Positions 27,188 through 35,237 of a stretch of DNA of 64,000 bases are shown one piece after another. Source of the DNA: Pseudomonas gingeri (GTDB taxonomy: Bacteria; Pseudomonadota; Gammaproteobacteria; Pseudomonadales; Pseudomonadaceae); NCBI RefSeq assembly GCF_013385425.1, contig NZ_JACAQA010000005.1:642652-706651 (forward strand), given 5' to 3'. Made by a program: the position numbers and the translations under genes. Within the stretch, counting starts at the first letter, position 1, and each line of letters opens with the position of its first letter. The notes below the pieces were generated by a model that was given only the letters and a program-made list of their open reading frames with translations, did no database searches and was not told the origin of the DNA.

Positions 27188-27232
27188 TCCCGGGGCTTTC
27201 GGTGTGCATCCATTTTTCGGCTGCACACGGTA

Positions 27233-27323
27233 CTGTAGGAGCATGGCTTGCCAGCGAAGCTTTTGGCGGTCTCAAGGGTCTCATCGCGGCGCTACGGCGT
27301 CCCGACAAGCCCTGCTCCTACAG
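27233..27323. repeat. REPIN: two inverted REP sequences
   Basis: CTGTAGGAGCATGGCTTG (27233-27250) is the inverted copy, 17 of 18 matches, of 27306-27323, enclosing a 55-base centre. The core GTAGGAGC-GGCTTG-CGCGAAGC type is the common REP family of the P. fluorescens group and occurs again at 50739-50829. It lies between fliK and the fliL promoter and may form a large hairpin in RNA. Confidence 0.85.
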
Positions 27324-27366
27324 GTTCCGCTGTATTTCGAAGACAGTACTTCCCTCATGCCCGATC

Positions 27367-27382
27367 TGGCATAACACTTGCT
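27367..27382 (+). promoter_or_regulatory. sigma-54 promoter of the fliL operon
   Basis: TGGCATAACACTTGCT: GG (27368-27369), ten bases, GC (27380-27381). Two consensus positions are off (CG to TA). It stands 51 bases before the fliL ATG, beyond the REPIN, so fliL-flhB can be transcribed separately from fliK. Confidence 0.75.
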
Positions 27383-27432
27383 CCAGCCTTGCCGTGCGAC
27401 TATGAAAAATCGAATAGTGACGGATTATTGGC

Positions 27433-27939
27433 ATGGCGAAGAGCGAAGCAGCGGTAAAAGAACCCGGCAGTAAAAGCAAACTCAAGCTGATCATCGTCAT
27501 TGTGCTGGGCGTGCTGCTGGCCATCGGCCTGTCAGTGGGTGCGACCTGGTATTTCATGCACAGTGCCCAGAGCAAGCCGGCACCGGCAGTGGCCGAAGCC
27601 GCCCCCAGCGGCAAGCAGCCGGCGATCTACGAGCCCATGGCCCCGGCCTTTGTCACCAACTTCAAGGACGCCAGCGGCCGCCAGCGCTACATGCAGGTGA
27701 GCATCACCTTGCTGGCGCGTAACCAGGCCGACCTGGATGCCCTCAAGGTGCACATGCCGGTGATCCGTAACAACCTGGTGATGCTGTTCTCCGGCCAGAC
27801 CTACGAAACCCTCGCGACCCCGGTCGGCCAGGAACTGCTGCGCCAGAAAGCCACTGCCAGCGTGCAGGAAGTGGCGCAGAAGGAAGTCGGCAAAGTGGTG
27901 GTCGAACAGCTGCTCTTCACTAACTACGTATTGCAGTAG
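27433..27939 (+). CDS. fliL: flagellar basal body-associated protein FliL
   Basis: Inner-membrane protein that surrounds and stabilises the stator. The 168-residue protein has a short cytoplasmic Lys/Glu-rich start, one membrane helix at about 19-40 (LIIVIVLGVLLAIGLSVGAT), and a periplasmic stomatin-like domain with RYMQVSITLLARNQADLDAL and the terminal pattern VVEQLLFTNYVLQ. It is the first gene of the fliLMNOPQR-flhB run, nine bases before fliM. Confidence 0.93.
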   Translation: MAKSEAAVKEPGSKSKLKLIIVIVLGVLLAIGLSVGATWYFMHSAQSKPAPAVAEAAPSGKQPAIYEPMAPAFVTNFKDASGRQRYMQVSITLLARNQADLDALKVHMPVIRNNLVMLFSGQTYETLATPVGQELLRQKATASVQEVAQKEVGKVVVEQLLFTNYVLQ

Positions 27940-27948
27940 GATCACGAC

Positions 27949-28917
27949 ATGGCCGTGCAGGATCTGCTGTCCCAGGATGAGATCGACGCCCTCTTGCATG
28001 GCGTCGATGACGGTCTGGTACAGACCGAAACCGCTGCCGAGCCCGGCAGTGTCAAAAGTTACGACCTGACCAGCCAGGATCGCATCGTCCGCGGACGCAT
28101 GCCGACCCTGGAAATGATCAACGAACGTTTCGCCCGCTACACCCGCATCAGCATGTTCAACATGCTGCGCCGTTCCGCCGACGTGGCGGTCGGCGGCGTC
28201 CAGGTGATGAAGTTCGGCGAATACGTGCACTCGCTCTATGTCCCCACCAGCCTCAACCTGGTGAAGATCAAGCCGTTGCGCGGCACCGCCCTGTTCATTC
28301 TCGACGCCAAGCTGGTGTTCAAGCTGGTGGACAACTTTTTCGGCGGCGACGGCCGCCACGCCAAGATCGAAGGCCGTGAATTCACCCCCACTGAACTGCG
28401 GGTGGTGCGCATGGTGCTGGAGCAGGCGTTCATCGACCTCAAGGAAGCCTGGCAGGCGATCATGGAAGTCAATTTCGAGTACATCAACTCGGAAGTGAAC
28501 CCGGCCATGGCCAACATCGTCGGTCCCAGCGAAGCGGTGGTGGTGTCGACCTTCCATATCGAACTTGACGGTGGCGGCGGCGACCTGCACGTGACCATGC
28601 CGTACTCGATGATCGAACCGGTGCGGGAAATGCTCGACGCCGGTTTCCAATCGGACCTGGACGACCAGGACGAGCGCTGGGTCAAGGCCCTGCGCGAAGA
28701 CGTGCTCGATGTGGCCGTGCCCCTCAGCGCTACGGTCGCCCGTCGCCAGTTGCGCCTGCGGGACATCCTGCACATGCAACCGGGTGATGTGATTCCGGTG
28801 GAACTGCCGGAAGAGATGGTGATGCGCGCCAATGGCGTGCCGTCGTTCAAGGTCAAGCTCGGTTCCCACAAGGGCAACCTGGCACTGCAAGTGATTGAGG
28901 CGATCGGGCGCCGCTAG
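27949..28917 (+). CDS. fliM: flagellar motor switch protein FliM
   Basis: C-ring protein that receives CheY-phosphate. The 322 residues start with the CheY-binding peptide LLSQDEIDALLHGV (6-19), continue with a CheC-like middle domain (about 50-230, ending near VREMLDAGFQSD), and end with a SpoA/SpoF domain (LRDILHMQPGDVIPVELPE, KVKLGSHKGNLALQV) that pairs with FliN. A TAG stop is followed by 56 bases before fliN. Confidence 0.96.
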   Translation: MAVQDLLSQDEIDALLHGVDDGLVQTETAAEPGSVKSYDLTSQDRIVRGRMPTLEMINERFARYTRISMFNMLRRSADVAVGGVQVMKFGEYVHSLYVPTSLNLVKIKPLRGTALFILDAKLVFKLVDNFFGGDGRHAKIEGREFTPTELRVVRMVLEQAFIDLKEAWQAIMEVNFEYINSEVNPAMANIVGPSEAVVVSTFHIELDGGGGDLHVTMPYSMIEPVREMLDAGFQSDLDDQDERWVKALREDVLDVAVPLSATVARRQLRLRDILHMQPGDVIPVELPEEMVMRANGVPSFKVKLGSHKGNLALQVIEAIGRR

Positions 28918-28973
28918 GGTGTCGATCAGGAATGCGCTGTGTTAACTGAATTTCTGCTTGCCGAGGACAACTG

Positions 28974-29441
28974 ATGGCTAATGATAACGATATGACTTCC
29001 GCCGACGACCAGGCCCTGGCCGACGAATGGGCGGCTGCCCTGGAAGAAACCGGCGATGCCGGCCAGTCCGATATCGATGCCTTGCTGGCGGCTGACTCCG
29101 GCAATTCGTCGGGCGGCAGCCGCCTGCCCATGGAAGAGTTCGGCAGTGTGCCGAAGAACAACGACCCGGTGACCCTGGACGGTCCGAACCTGGAAGTGAT
29201 CCTCGATATTCCGGTGTCGATTTCCATGGAAGTCGGCAGCACCGATATCAATATCCGCAACCTGCTGCAATTGAACCAGGGTTCGGTGATCGAACTCGAT
29301 CGCCTGGCCGGCGAGCCGTTGGACGTGCTGGTCAATGGCACGCTGATCGCCCACGGTGAAGTGGTGGTGGTCAACGAAAAGTTCGGTATCCGTCTGACCG
29401 ACGTGATCAGCCCGAGCGAACGCATCAAGAAGTTGCGCTGA
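28974..29441 (+). CDS. fliN: flagellar motor switch protein FliN
   Basis: C-ring base and docking site for FliH. The 155-residue protein has the C-terminal SpoA domain (ILDIPVSISMEVGSTDINIR, VVVVNEKFGIRLTDVISP) and an N-terminal acidic extension carrying GQSDIDALLAAD at 30-41, which resembles the CheY-binding peptide of FliM (SQDEIDALLHG). The start codon is preceded by GAGGACAACTG. The stop is immediately followed by the fliO ATG with no spacer. Confidence 0.94.
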   Translation: MANDNDMTSADDQALADEWAAALEETGDAGQSDIDALLAADSGNSSGGSRLPMEEFGSVPKNNDPVTLDGPNLEVILDIPVSISMEVGSTDINIRNLLQLNQGSVIELDRLAGEPLDVLVNGTLIAHGEVVVVNEKFGIRLTDVISPSERIKKLR

Positions 29442-29876
29442 ATGAACAGGCTTCTCGGCATCCTGCTGCTGTCGCCGCTCAGTGCCTGGGCGGCCGAACC
29501 GCTGGCCACGGCGACAGCGGCCACGCCGAGTACGCCCGGCAGCATGGCCGGGCAACTGACGCAACTGGTGCTCGGCTTGCTGCTGGTGCTGGGGATCATC
29601 TTTGTCCTCGCCTGGCTGCTGCGCCGTATGCAACAGGTCGGGCCGGGGGCGAAGGGGCGGCAGGTCATCGAACTGATCGGCTCGCGTGCCCTCGGGCCGC
29701 GTGACCGTCTGGTGCTGGTGCAGGTCGGCAACGAGCAGATCCTGCTCGGGCTGTCGCCGGGCACCATCACCCCGCTGCATGTGCTCAAGGAACCGGTCCA
29801 GGTGCCGAGCGGCGAGCAGGCCACGCCTGAATTCGCTCAGCGCCTGATGGAATTGCTGGGTAAGGATAAGAAGTGA
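29442..29876 (+). CDS. fliO: flagellar biosynthetic protein FliO
   Basis: Small membrane protein that assists assembly of the FliP ring. The 144 residues comprise an N-terminal signal-like helix (1-16, ending SAWAAE), a Thr/Pro-rich stretch, a membrane helix at about 37-62 ([22 protein letters not shown]), and a cytoplasmic domain with [22 protein letters not shown]. It begins on the base after the fliN stop and ends overlapping fliP by one base. Confidence 0.9.
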   Translation: MNRLLGILLLSPLSAWAAEPLATATAATPSTPGSMAGQLTQLVLGLLLVLGIIFVLAWLLRRMQQVGPGAKGRQVIELIGSRALGPRDRLVLVQVGNEQILLGLSPGTITPLHVLKEPVQVPSGEQATPEFAQRLMELLGKDKK

Positions 29877-30628
29877 TGGGTGCTTTGCGGTTTGTCTTGA
29901 CGTTGGCCTTGCTGCTGGCGGCGCCTCTGGCGCTGGCGGCCGATCCATTGTCGATCCCGGCGATCACCCTCGGCACCGGGGCCAACGGCCAGCAGGAATA
30001 CTCGGTCAACCTGCAAATCCTGCTGATCATGACGGCGCTGAGCTTTATCCCGGCGTTCGTCATGCTGATGACCAGTTTCACCCGGATCATCATTGTCTTC
30101 TCGATCCTGCGCCAGGCCCTGGGCCTGCAGTCGACGCCGTCGAACCAGATCCTCACCGGCATGGCGCTGTTCCTGACCATGTTCATCATGGCGCCGGTCT
30201 ACGACAAGGTGAACCATGACGCCCTGCAGCCCTACCTGGCCGACAAGATGACGGCCCAGGATGCAGTGCTCAAGGCCGAAGTGCCGATCAAGGAGTTCAT
30301 GCTGGCGCAGATCCGCACCAGTGACCTGGAGCTGTTCATGCGCCTGTCCAAGCGCACCGACATCGCCACCCCCGACCAGGCGCCGCTGACCATTATCGTG
30401 CCGGCCTTCATCACCTCGGAATTGAAGACCGCGTTCCAGATCGGCTTCATGATCTTCATTCCCTTCCTGATCATCGACCTGGTGGTGGCCAGTGTGCTGA
30501 TGGCCATGGGGATGATGATGCTGTCGCCACTGATTATTTCCCTGCCGTTCAAGATCATGTTGTTCGTGCTGGTGGATGGCTGGGCATTGATCATCGGTAC
30601 CCTGGCCAGCAGTTTTGGCGGTGTCTAG
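29876..30628 (+). CDS. fliP: flagellar type III export gate protein FliP
   Basis: Core of the export channel (FliP5FliQ4FliR1). The 250-residue protein starts with a cleavable signal ([14 protein letters not shown], cleavage near ALAADP) and has four membrane helices, including [21 protein letters not shown] segments, and the family signatures [16 protein letters not shown] and [23 protein letters not shown] 29876 is chosen; GTG 29873 adds only one residue. TGATG overlap with fliO. Confidence 0.95.
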   Translation: MGALRFVLTLALLLAAPLALAADPLSIPAITLGTGANGQQEYSVNLQILLIMTALSFIPAFVMLMTSFTRIIIVFSILRQALGLQSTPSNQILTGMALFLTMFIMAPVYDKVNHDALQPYLADKMTAQDAVLKAEVPIKEFMLAQIRTSDLELFMRLSKRTDIATPDQAPLTIIVPAFITSELKTAFQIGFMIFIPFLIIDLVVASVLMAMGMMMLSPLIISLPFKIMLFVLVDGWALIIGTLASSFGGV

Positions 30629-30643
30629 AGCGAGTGATGTGTA

Positions 30644-30913
30644 ATGACTCCTGAAGTCGCAGTCGACATATTCCGTGATGCCCTCTGGCTGACCACCCTG
30701 ATGGTCGCCGTGCTGGTGATCCCGAGCCTGGTGGTGGGCTTGATTGTGGCGATATTCCAGGCCGCCACCCAGATCAACGAACAGACCCTGAGCTTCCTGC
30801 CGCGCATGTTAGTGATGCTGGTCACCCTGATTGTCGCCGGGCCTTGGCTGGTGCAGAAGTTCATGGAGTACATCCTGTCGCTGTACGGCAGCATTCCGCA
30901 GGTCATCGGCTGA
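30644..30913 (+). CDS. fliQ: flagellar export gate protein FliQ
   Basis: An 89-residue, two-helix membrane protein (about 18-42 and 55-77) with the family start MTPEVAVDIFRDALWLTTLM and the conserved AIFQAATQINEQTLSFLP. Length is exactly that of the family. It sits 15 bases after fliP and one base before fliR. Confidence 0.95.
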   Translation: MTPEVAVDIFRDALWLTTLMVAVLVIPSLVVGLIVAIFQAATQINEQTLSFLPRMLVMLVTLIVAGPWLVQKFMEYILSLYGSIPQVIG

Positions 30914-30914
30914 T

Positions 30915-31697
30915 ATGTCGCTGCTCGCGCTGACCGACACGCAGATCAGCAGCTGGGTCGCGAGCTTCATGCTGCCGGCGTTTCGGGTCGGCGCGGTGAT
31001 CATGACCATGCCGGTCTTCGGGACCACCCTGTTGCCGCGCCGGATCCGCATGTATTTCATCCTGGCAATCACGGTGGTCATCGCCCCCGGCCTGCCGCCG
31101 ATGCCCGAGGTGCATCCGCTGGACCTGAGCGGGTTGCTGCTGATCGCCGAGCAGATCATCTTCGGTGCCTTGCTCGGTTTTTCCCTGCAATTGTTTTTCC
31201 AGGCCTTCGTGGTGGCCGGACAGATCATCGCGATCCAGATGGGCATGGGCTTCGCGTCCATGGTCGACCCGGTCAACGGTGTCTCGGCGGCGGTGATCGG
31301 ACAGTTCTTCACCATGCTGGTGACGCTGATGTTCCTGGCCATGAACGGTCATCTGGTGGTCATCGAAGTGCTGACCGAGAGTTTCACCACCTTTCCGGTG
31401 GGCAGCGGGCTGTCGACCACGGATTTATGGGAAATCTCCGGCAAGCTCGGCTGGGTGCTCGGGGCGGCGTTGGTACTGGTGCTGCCGGCGATCACCGCGT
31501 TGCTGGTGGTGAACATCGCGTTCGGCATCATGACCCGTGCCGCGCCGCAGCTGAACATCTTCTCCATTGGTTTTCCGCTGATCCTGGTGCTGGGGATGAT
31601 CATTCTCTGGGTCAGCCTGGGCGATATTCTCAACCAGTATCAACCGCTAGCCGATGAGGCCCTGCAGTTTTTACGTGGACTGGCACGGGTGCGCTGA
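30915..31697 (+). CDS. fliR: flagellar export gate protein FliR
   Basis: Completes the spiral export gate with FliP and FliQ. The 260-residue protein is hydrophobic with about six membrane helices. Recognisable parts are LPAFRVGAVIMTMPVFG near the start, GLLLIAEQIIFGALLGFSLQ, and the C-terminal IFSIGFPLILVLGMIILWVS. ATG 30915 starts the native N-terminus; the longer frame from 30831 lies within fliQ. Three bases separate it from flhB. Confidence 0.95.
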   Translation: MSLLALTDTQISSWVASFMLPAFRVGAVIMTMPVFGTTLLPRRIRMYFILAITVVIAPGLPPMPEVHPLDLSGLLLIAEQIIFGALLGFSLQLFFQAFVVAGQIIAIQMGMGFASMVDPVNGVSAAVIGQFFTMLVTLMFLAMNGHLVVIEVLTESFTTFPVGSGLSTTDLWEISGKLGWVLGAALVLVLPAITALLVVNIAFGIMTRAAPQLNIFSIGFPLILVLGMIILWVSLGDILNQYQPLADEALQFLRGLARVR

Positions 31698-31700
31698 ACC

Positions 31701-32840
31701 ATGGCAGAGAGCGAGAGCGGCCAGGACAAGACAGAAGACCCCACGGACAAAAAGAAAAAAGATGCCCGGGAGAAGGGTGAGGTTGCCCGCTCCAAGGAAC
31801 TCAATACCTTTGCCGTGATGATGGCAGGTGCCGGCGCGCTGCTGGTGTTCGGCGGCGCCCTGGCCCAGGATCTGGCCGAGTTGATGCGCATGAATTTCAC
31901 CCTGAGCCGGGAAGTGGTGCTCGACCAGCGCTACATGGGGATTTTTCTCATGCGCTCCGGGGAAATGGCTATCTGGGCCGTGCAGCCGATCCTGCTGACC
32001 GCCCTGGCCGCCGCCCTGATCGGGCCGATCGCCCTCGGCGGGTGGTTGTTCTCGCCCGGCACCCTGGCCCCGAAGTTCAGTCGGATGAACCCCTTCCCGG
32101 GGATCAAGCGGATGTTCTCGGCCAAGTCGGTGATGGAGCTGCTCAAGGCGGTCGGCAAGTTCACCATCATTCTGTTCGTCGGGCTGTCGGTGTTGTCCTC
32201 GGATATCGACGACCTGGTACGGATCGCCCATGAACCGCTGGAGTCGGCGGTCATCCACAGCCTGCAGCTGGTGGGCTGGAGTACCTTGTGGATGTCCCTG
32301 GGGCTGTTGATCATTGCCGCGGTGGATGTCCCGGTGCAGCTCTATACCGCCCACCAGCGCCTGTTGATGACCAAGCAGGAAATACGTGACGAACACAAGG
32401 ACCAGGAGGGGCGGCCGGAGGTCAAGCAGCGGATTCGCCAGTTGCAGCGCGAAATGTCCCAGCGGCGGATGATGGCGGCGATTCCCGAGGCGGATGTGGT
32501 GATCACCAACCCGACCCACTATGCCGTGGCGCTCAAATACGACGCGGAGAAGGGCGGGGCGCCGGTGTTGCTGGCCAAGGGCAGTGACTTCCTGGCCCTG
32601 AAGATCCGCGAGATCGCCGTCGAACACGACGTCCTGTTGCTCGAATCGCCGGCCCTGGCGCGTTCGATCTACTACTCCACCGAGTTGGATCAGGAGATTC
32701 CGGCGGGCCTGTACCTGGCGGTGGCACAAGTGCTGGCGTACGTCTTCCAGATCCGCCAGTACCGTGCCGGCAAGGGCAAGCGCCCCGACCCGCTCAAGGG
32801 CGACCTGCCGATTCCGCCGGATTTACGCCGCGATTCCTGA
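31701..32840 (+). CDS. flhB: flagellar export switch protein FlhB
   Basis: Substrate-specificity switch that changes from rod/hook to filament export after self-cleavage. The 379 residues comprise a charged start (ESESGQDKTEDPTDKKKKDA), four membrane helices (about 30-210), and a cytoplasmic domain with the autocleavage site NPTH in VVITNPTHYAVALKY. The C-terminus is Pro/Arg-rich. It is the last gene before the accessory insert; in many Pseudomonas flhA follows directly. Confidence 0.96.
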   Translation: MAESESGQDKTEDPTDKKKKDAREKGEVARSKELNTFAVMMAGAGALLVFGGALAQDLAELMRMNFTLSREVVLDQRYMGIFLMRSGEMAIWAVQPILLTALAAALIGPIALGGWLFSPGTLAPKFSRMNPFPGIKRMFSAKSVMELLKAVGKFTIILFVGLSVLSSDIDDLVRIAHEPLESAVIHSLQLVGWSTLWMSLGLLIIAAVDVPVQLYTAHQRLLMTKQEIRDEHKDQEGRPEVKQRIRQLQREMSQRRMMAAIPEADVVITNPTHYAVALKYDAEKGGAPVLLAKGSDFLALKIREIAVEHDVLLLESPALARSIYYSTELDQEIPAGLYLAVAQVLAYVFQIRQYRAGKGKRPDPLKGDLPIPPDLRRDS

Positions 32841-32878
32841 ACAGGCCCGAAAAACACCGAGCCTCCGGGCCGCCTGGC

Positions 32879-34132
32879 CTATGTTCCGAGGTAGCGGGAG
32901 ACGACGTTCCTCGGGGTATCACCCGTAACTACGATGCCTTTGTCCGGCTGGACGATCACTGACTCCCATACACCGCGTGAGCCTGGAAAAAATCGTCTGA
33001 CGTATCCTGATCCATTGCCAAAGGTGGTGTCGAGATTACCATTGGCCAGATAGCGTGCGATAAGGCCGCTCTCCCTTGACAGCAAACCTGCATAACCCAC
33101 GACAACTATTTCATCGGGTGTACCGCCTATATCAAACCAGCCCATGCCGTCTGTAATGCCAAAGTCGCTCACCAGGGGCGCGCCATTATTAAATGCCGGA
33201 TCCAGGCGACCATTGGCGGTGAATGCCGCGAGCAATCCCCTGAGCCCGGCTCCCCATATATCGCCGGGATCCATGTCTGACACACCGGTTGCGAATATAC
33301 GCCCGTCATCATGTAGGGACAGGCTTATGGCGGCTGAAGGATAACCTACGCCGAATGAAGTCCTGCCGCCGTGCCCGAAGTCGAGGTCTGGAGAACCATC
33401 GACATTGAAGCGTGCCAAGTTGGCCCCTTCGCTATCCACTCCCGCGATGGTGATTTTTCGATCGGCCGACACAGCAACCGCGTTGATGACGGTATTAGGA
33501 TTAAGATGACCGGTCTGGTTAAAGCTATGGTCGATCTCTCCGTTTTTTTCCAGCCTCAGCAAAAGCGCGTTTTGTCCGATGATAATTTTTTCATCGGGGT
33601 CCACAACGATATTTGACCTGGGGTGGCTCAGCAGCGTTCTGCGGTTTCTCAGGGTGGAAAGGTGGTCCTGGGGGAGGTTGGGTGGCGCGTCGGTGAGACG
33701 AGGGAGAATAACGCTGCCCTTATTGCCAAAACTTTCGTCAGGCGCCCCATTTTCCAGGAAGCGTGCCAGTGCAATTCGGGACTCTCCTGCGAATGAACGG
33801 TGATGGCCGGCCAAGAGTATTTTGCCATCCTTGAGTATCTGAGCCCCAGTGGCGGTGGCCTCGCTTCCTGTTTTGAATACGCCGAGGAGGCTGCCGGTGC
33901 CATCTGGGCCAAAAGACGGATCAAGGCGTCCCAGATTGGTGAGTTGCGCCAGTTGAAAACTCAGTTGGTTGTTTTCCAGATGCGTCCCGACAAAGAGTAT
34001 TTCTCCGCGGGGGCGCAGACCAGCGATGCTCATGAGCAGAGTGCCCGTCCTGAAGTCAGAGAACGAGCCTAGAAATCCAAATTCACTATCTATGCTTCCA
34101 GGAGCAGTTAAGTTTTGAGTGGGTCCTTTCAT
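32879..34132 (-). CDS. delta-60 repeat protein (beta-propeller-like), accessory
   Basis: A 417-residue protein with seven copies of the delta-60 signature [NG]-x-[LIP]-D-x-x-F-[GN], at about residues 13, 68, 129, 198, 246, 308 and 365 (for example GRLDPSFG, NGNLDTTFGNG). Each is followed by a DGKIL-type strand, as in beta-propellers. No signal peptide or membrane helix is seen. Function unknown. Start taken at 34132 (ATG, with AGAGAGAC upstream); a longer frame to 34246 lacks a ribosome site. It runs against the flagellar genes, has a visibly lower GC content, and separates flhB from flhA, all signs of transfer. Confidence 0.82.
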   Translation of the reverse strand: MKGPTQNLTAPGSIDSEFGFLGSFSDFRTGTLLMSIAGLRPRGEILFVGTHLENNQLSFQLAQLTNLGRLDPSFGPDGTGSLLGVFKTGSEATATGAQILKDGKILLAGHHRSFAGESRIALARFLENGAPDESFGNKGSVILPRLTDAPPNLPQDHLSTLRNRRTLLSHPRSNIVVDPDEKIIIGQNALLLRLEKNGEIDHSFNQTGHLNPNTVINAVAVSADRKITIAGVDSEGANLARFNVDGSPDLDFGHGGRTSFGVGYPSAAISLSLHDDGRIFATGVSDMDPGDIWGAGLRGLLAAFTANGRLDPAFNNGAPLVSDFGITDGMGWFDIGGTPDEIVVVGYAGLLSRESGLIARYLANGNLDTTFGNGSGYVRRFFPGSRGVWESVIVQPDKGIVVTGDTPRNVVSRYLGT

Positions 34133-34278
34133 GAGGGTGTCTCTCTTTGTTTGGATGAATCTGCATCCGTTGAGTTTGGAGGGGTAGGGGCAAGCTAACC
34201 CCGCGATGGCGGATATTCGATGTGTGCTTGTCATTCCGTGTTGCATAACGATGATAGGGGGGGGGAAGATTTCTCGTG

Positions 34279-34298
34279 AACTGTCAGAACTGACAGTT
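34279..34298. promoter_or_regulatory. palindromic operator candidate, copy 1
   Basis: AACTGTCAGAACTGACAGTT: nine-base arms, perfect except for the central AA, centred about 157 bases upstream of the delta-60 gene start. The symmetry fits a dimeric regulator. The pattern CTGNCAG-N-CTGNCAG resembles lux/las-type boxes, but no AHL receptor is in this window. Confidence 0.55.
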
Positions 34299-34473
34299 TT
34301 TTATGTTGAGTTGTACTAAGAGTGTGGTTTATTGGATTGTTTTTAACTAAAGCGACAATAGGGCGGGGATGAGGCTATCAGAGTGGTTTTTTTGGCTGCA
34401 CGTCTTCTTCGTTGCGCACCCTGCGCCAGCTCTTGTCTCGGCGGCACGACCAGTGGCAGTGCTTTTTGCATAA

Positions 34474-34493
34474 AACTGTCAATTCTGACAGTA
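34474..34493. promoter_or_regulatory. palindromic operator candidate, copy 2
   Basis: AACTGTCAATTCTGACAGTA: seven-base perfect arms ACTGTCA/TGACAGT around ATTC. It shares CTGTCA-N4-TGACAG with copy 1, 195 bases away, and lies 84 bases before the start of the 34578 gene. One copy per divergent gene suggests common control. Confidence 0.55.
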
Positions 34494-34577
34494 GACTGCG
34501 TTCGTTTGCCTGGCGCCTTATAGGCTCCATGGAGGTTTCATTCTTCTCAGGGATGGCCATCATGGGAGCGAACGATC

Positions 34578-35237
34578 ATGAGCAACGAGCAATATGAGCG
34601 GCTGGAAGGGATGGGGTTGCTATTTGTATCGGGCAGGTTGGAGGACAAACCTGAAATCGGTGCGATCGGCTATTCGATCACTTTCAGGTTGTTACTGGAT
34701 TTTGAACGTTTCAAAGAAGCAGCCAACACCCATATTCCGGGTTACCTCGATGCTCCTATCAACGCCATCCGTCCCGAGTTGGCCGGTCTGGCCTATCACT
34801 ATTCGTACAATTACTTTTCCGGCAATGCGGGAAGTATTCGTTCATTCGAGCAACTCTGCGGGGTATTCAGCAATCCGAATGACTATATGAGTGATTGGTC
34901 CGCCAATGGGCTTTCGAGGCGTTACGGCAAGCCGGTTTTCGAGTTTTTCGACGATGATGTCTTTATCACGGCCCAGCAGGACTTCCGCTGGAGCGACCGC
35001 AAGCGCCGGATCGTCATTGCCGATTTGCCCATCATCGAATTTCAGTGGGCACTCAATTTGATGCTGGGGCATGACCTGCTTTCGCGTGCCCCGACGGCGA
35101 TTGTCGTTCTGGGGTATTTCCATGAAGACCAGGTCAAGGTCGAGGATGCCTGGTTGAATCGCGGGATCCTGTACGTGAAAGGGAGTGATCTGCAGTTTGG
35201 CAAGTTGACCGCGAACGACATCCGGGTCGCCCAGTAG
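34578..35237 (+). CDS. unknown protein, probably truncated by an in-frame TAG
   Basis: A 219-residue protein of no family I recognise. It is soluble, aromatic-rich (YHYSYNYFSG, FEFFDDDVFI) and mixed alpha/beta in look. ATG 34578 follows GGAGCGAACGATC. The frame closes with TAG at 35235-35237, but the next 53 codons stay open and read like protein (NPWFEAARYLGLQKLEGFLQ, then DEEYRWIALNFS), ending TGA at 35397-35399 inside flhA. Either a CAG-to-TAG change broke a 273-codon gene, or the sequence has an error there. GC content is lower than in the flagellar genes. Confidence 0.65.
   Translation: MSNEQYERLEGMGLLFVSGRLEDKPEIGAIGYSITFRLLLDFERFKEAANTHIPGYLDAPINAIRPELAGLAYHYSYNYFSGNAGSIRSFEQLCGVFSNPNDYMSDWSANGLSRRYGKPVFEFFDDDVFITAQQDFRWSDRKRRIVIADLPIIEFQWALNLMLGHDLLSRAPTAIVVLGYFHEDQVKVEDAWLNRGILYVKGSDLQFGKLTANDIRVAQ

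Larger units (their letters stand above)
34133..34577. other. AT-rich divergent intergenic region
   Basis: 445 bases without a convincing gene between the delta-60 gene (minus) and the unknown gene at 34578 (plus). It is clearly richer in A and T than the flagellar genes. It holds two copies of a CTGTCA-N4-TGACAG palindrome (34279-34298 and 34474-34493) and a run of seven or more G near 34257-34265. The short open frames here show no coding character. Confidence 0.6.

Noticed and set aside
35235..35237. TAG as a pyrrolysine or other recoded codon
   Set aside because: Pseudomonas has no pyrrolysine system, and there is no recoding element visible. A nonsense mutation or sequence error is simpler.
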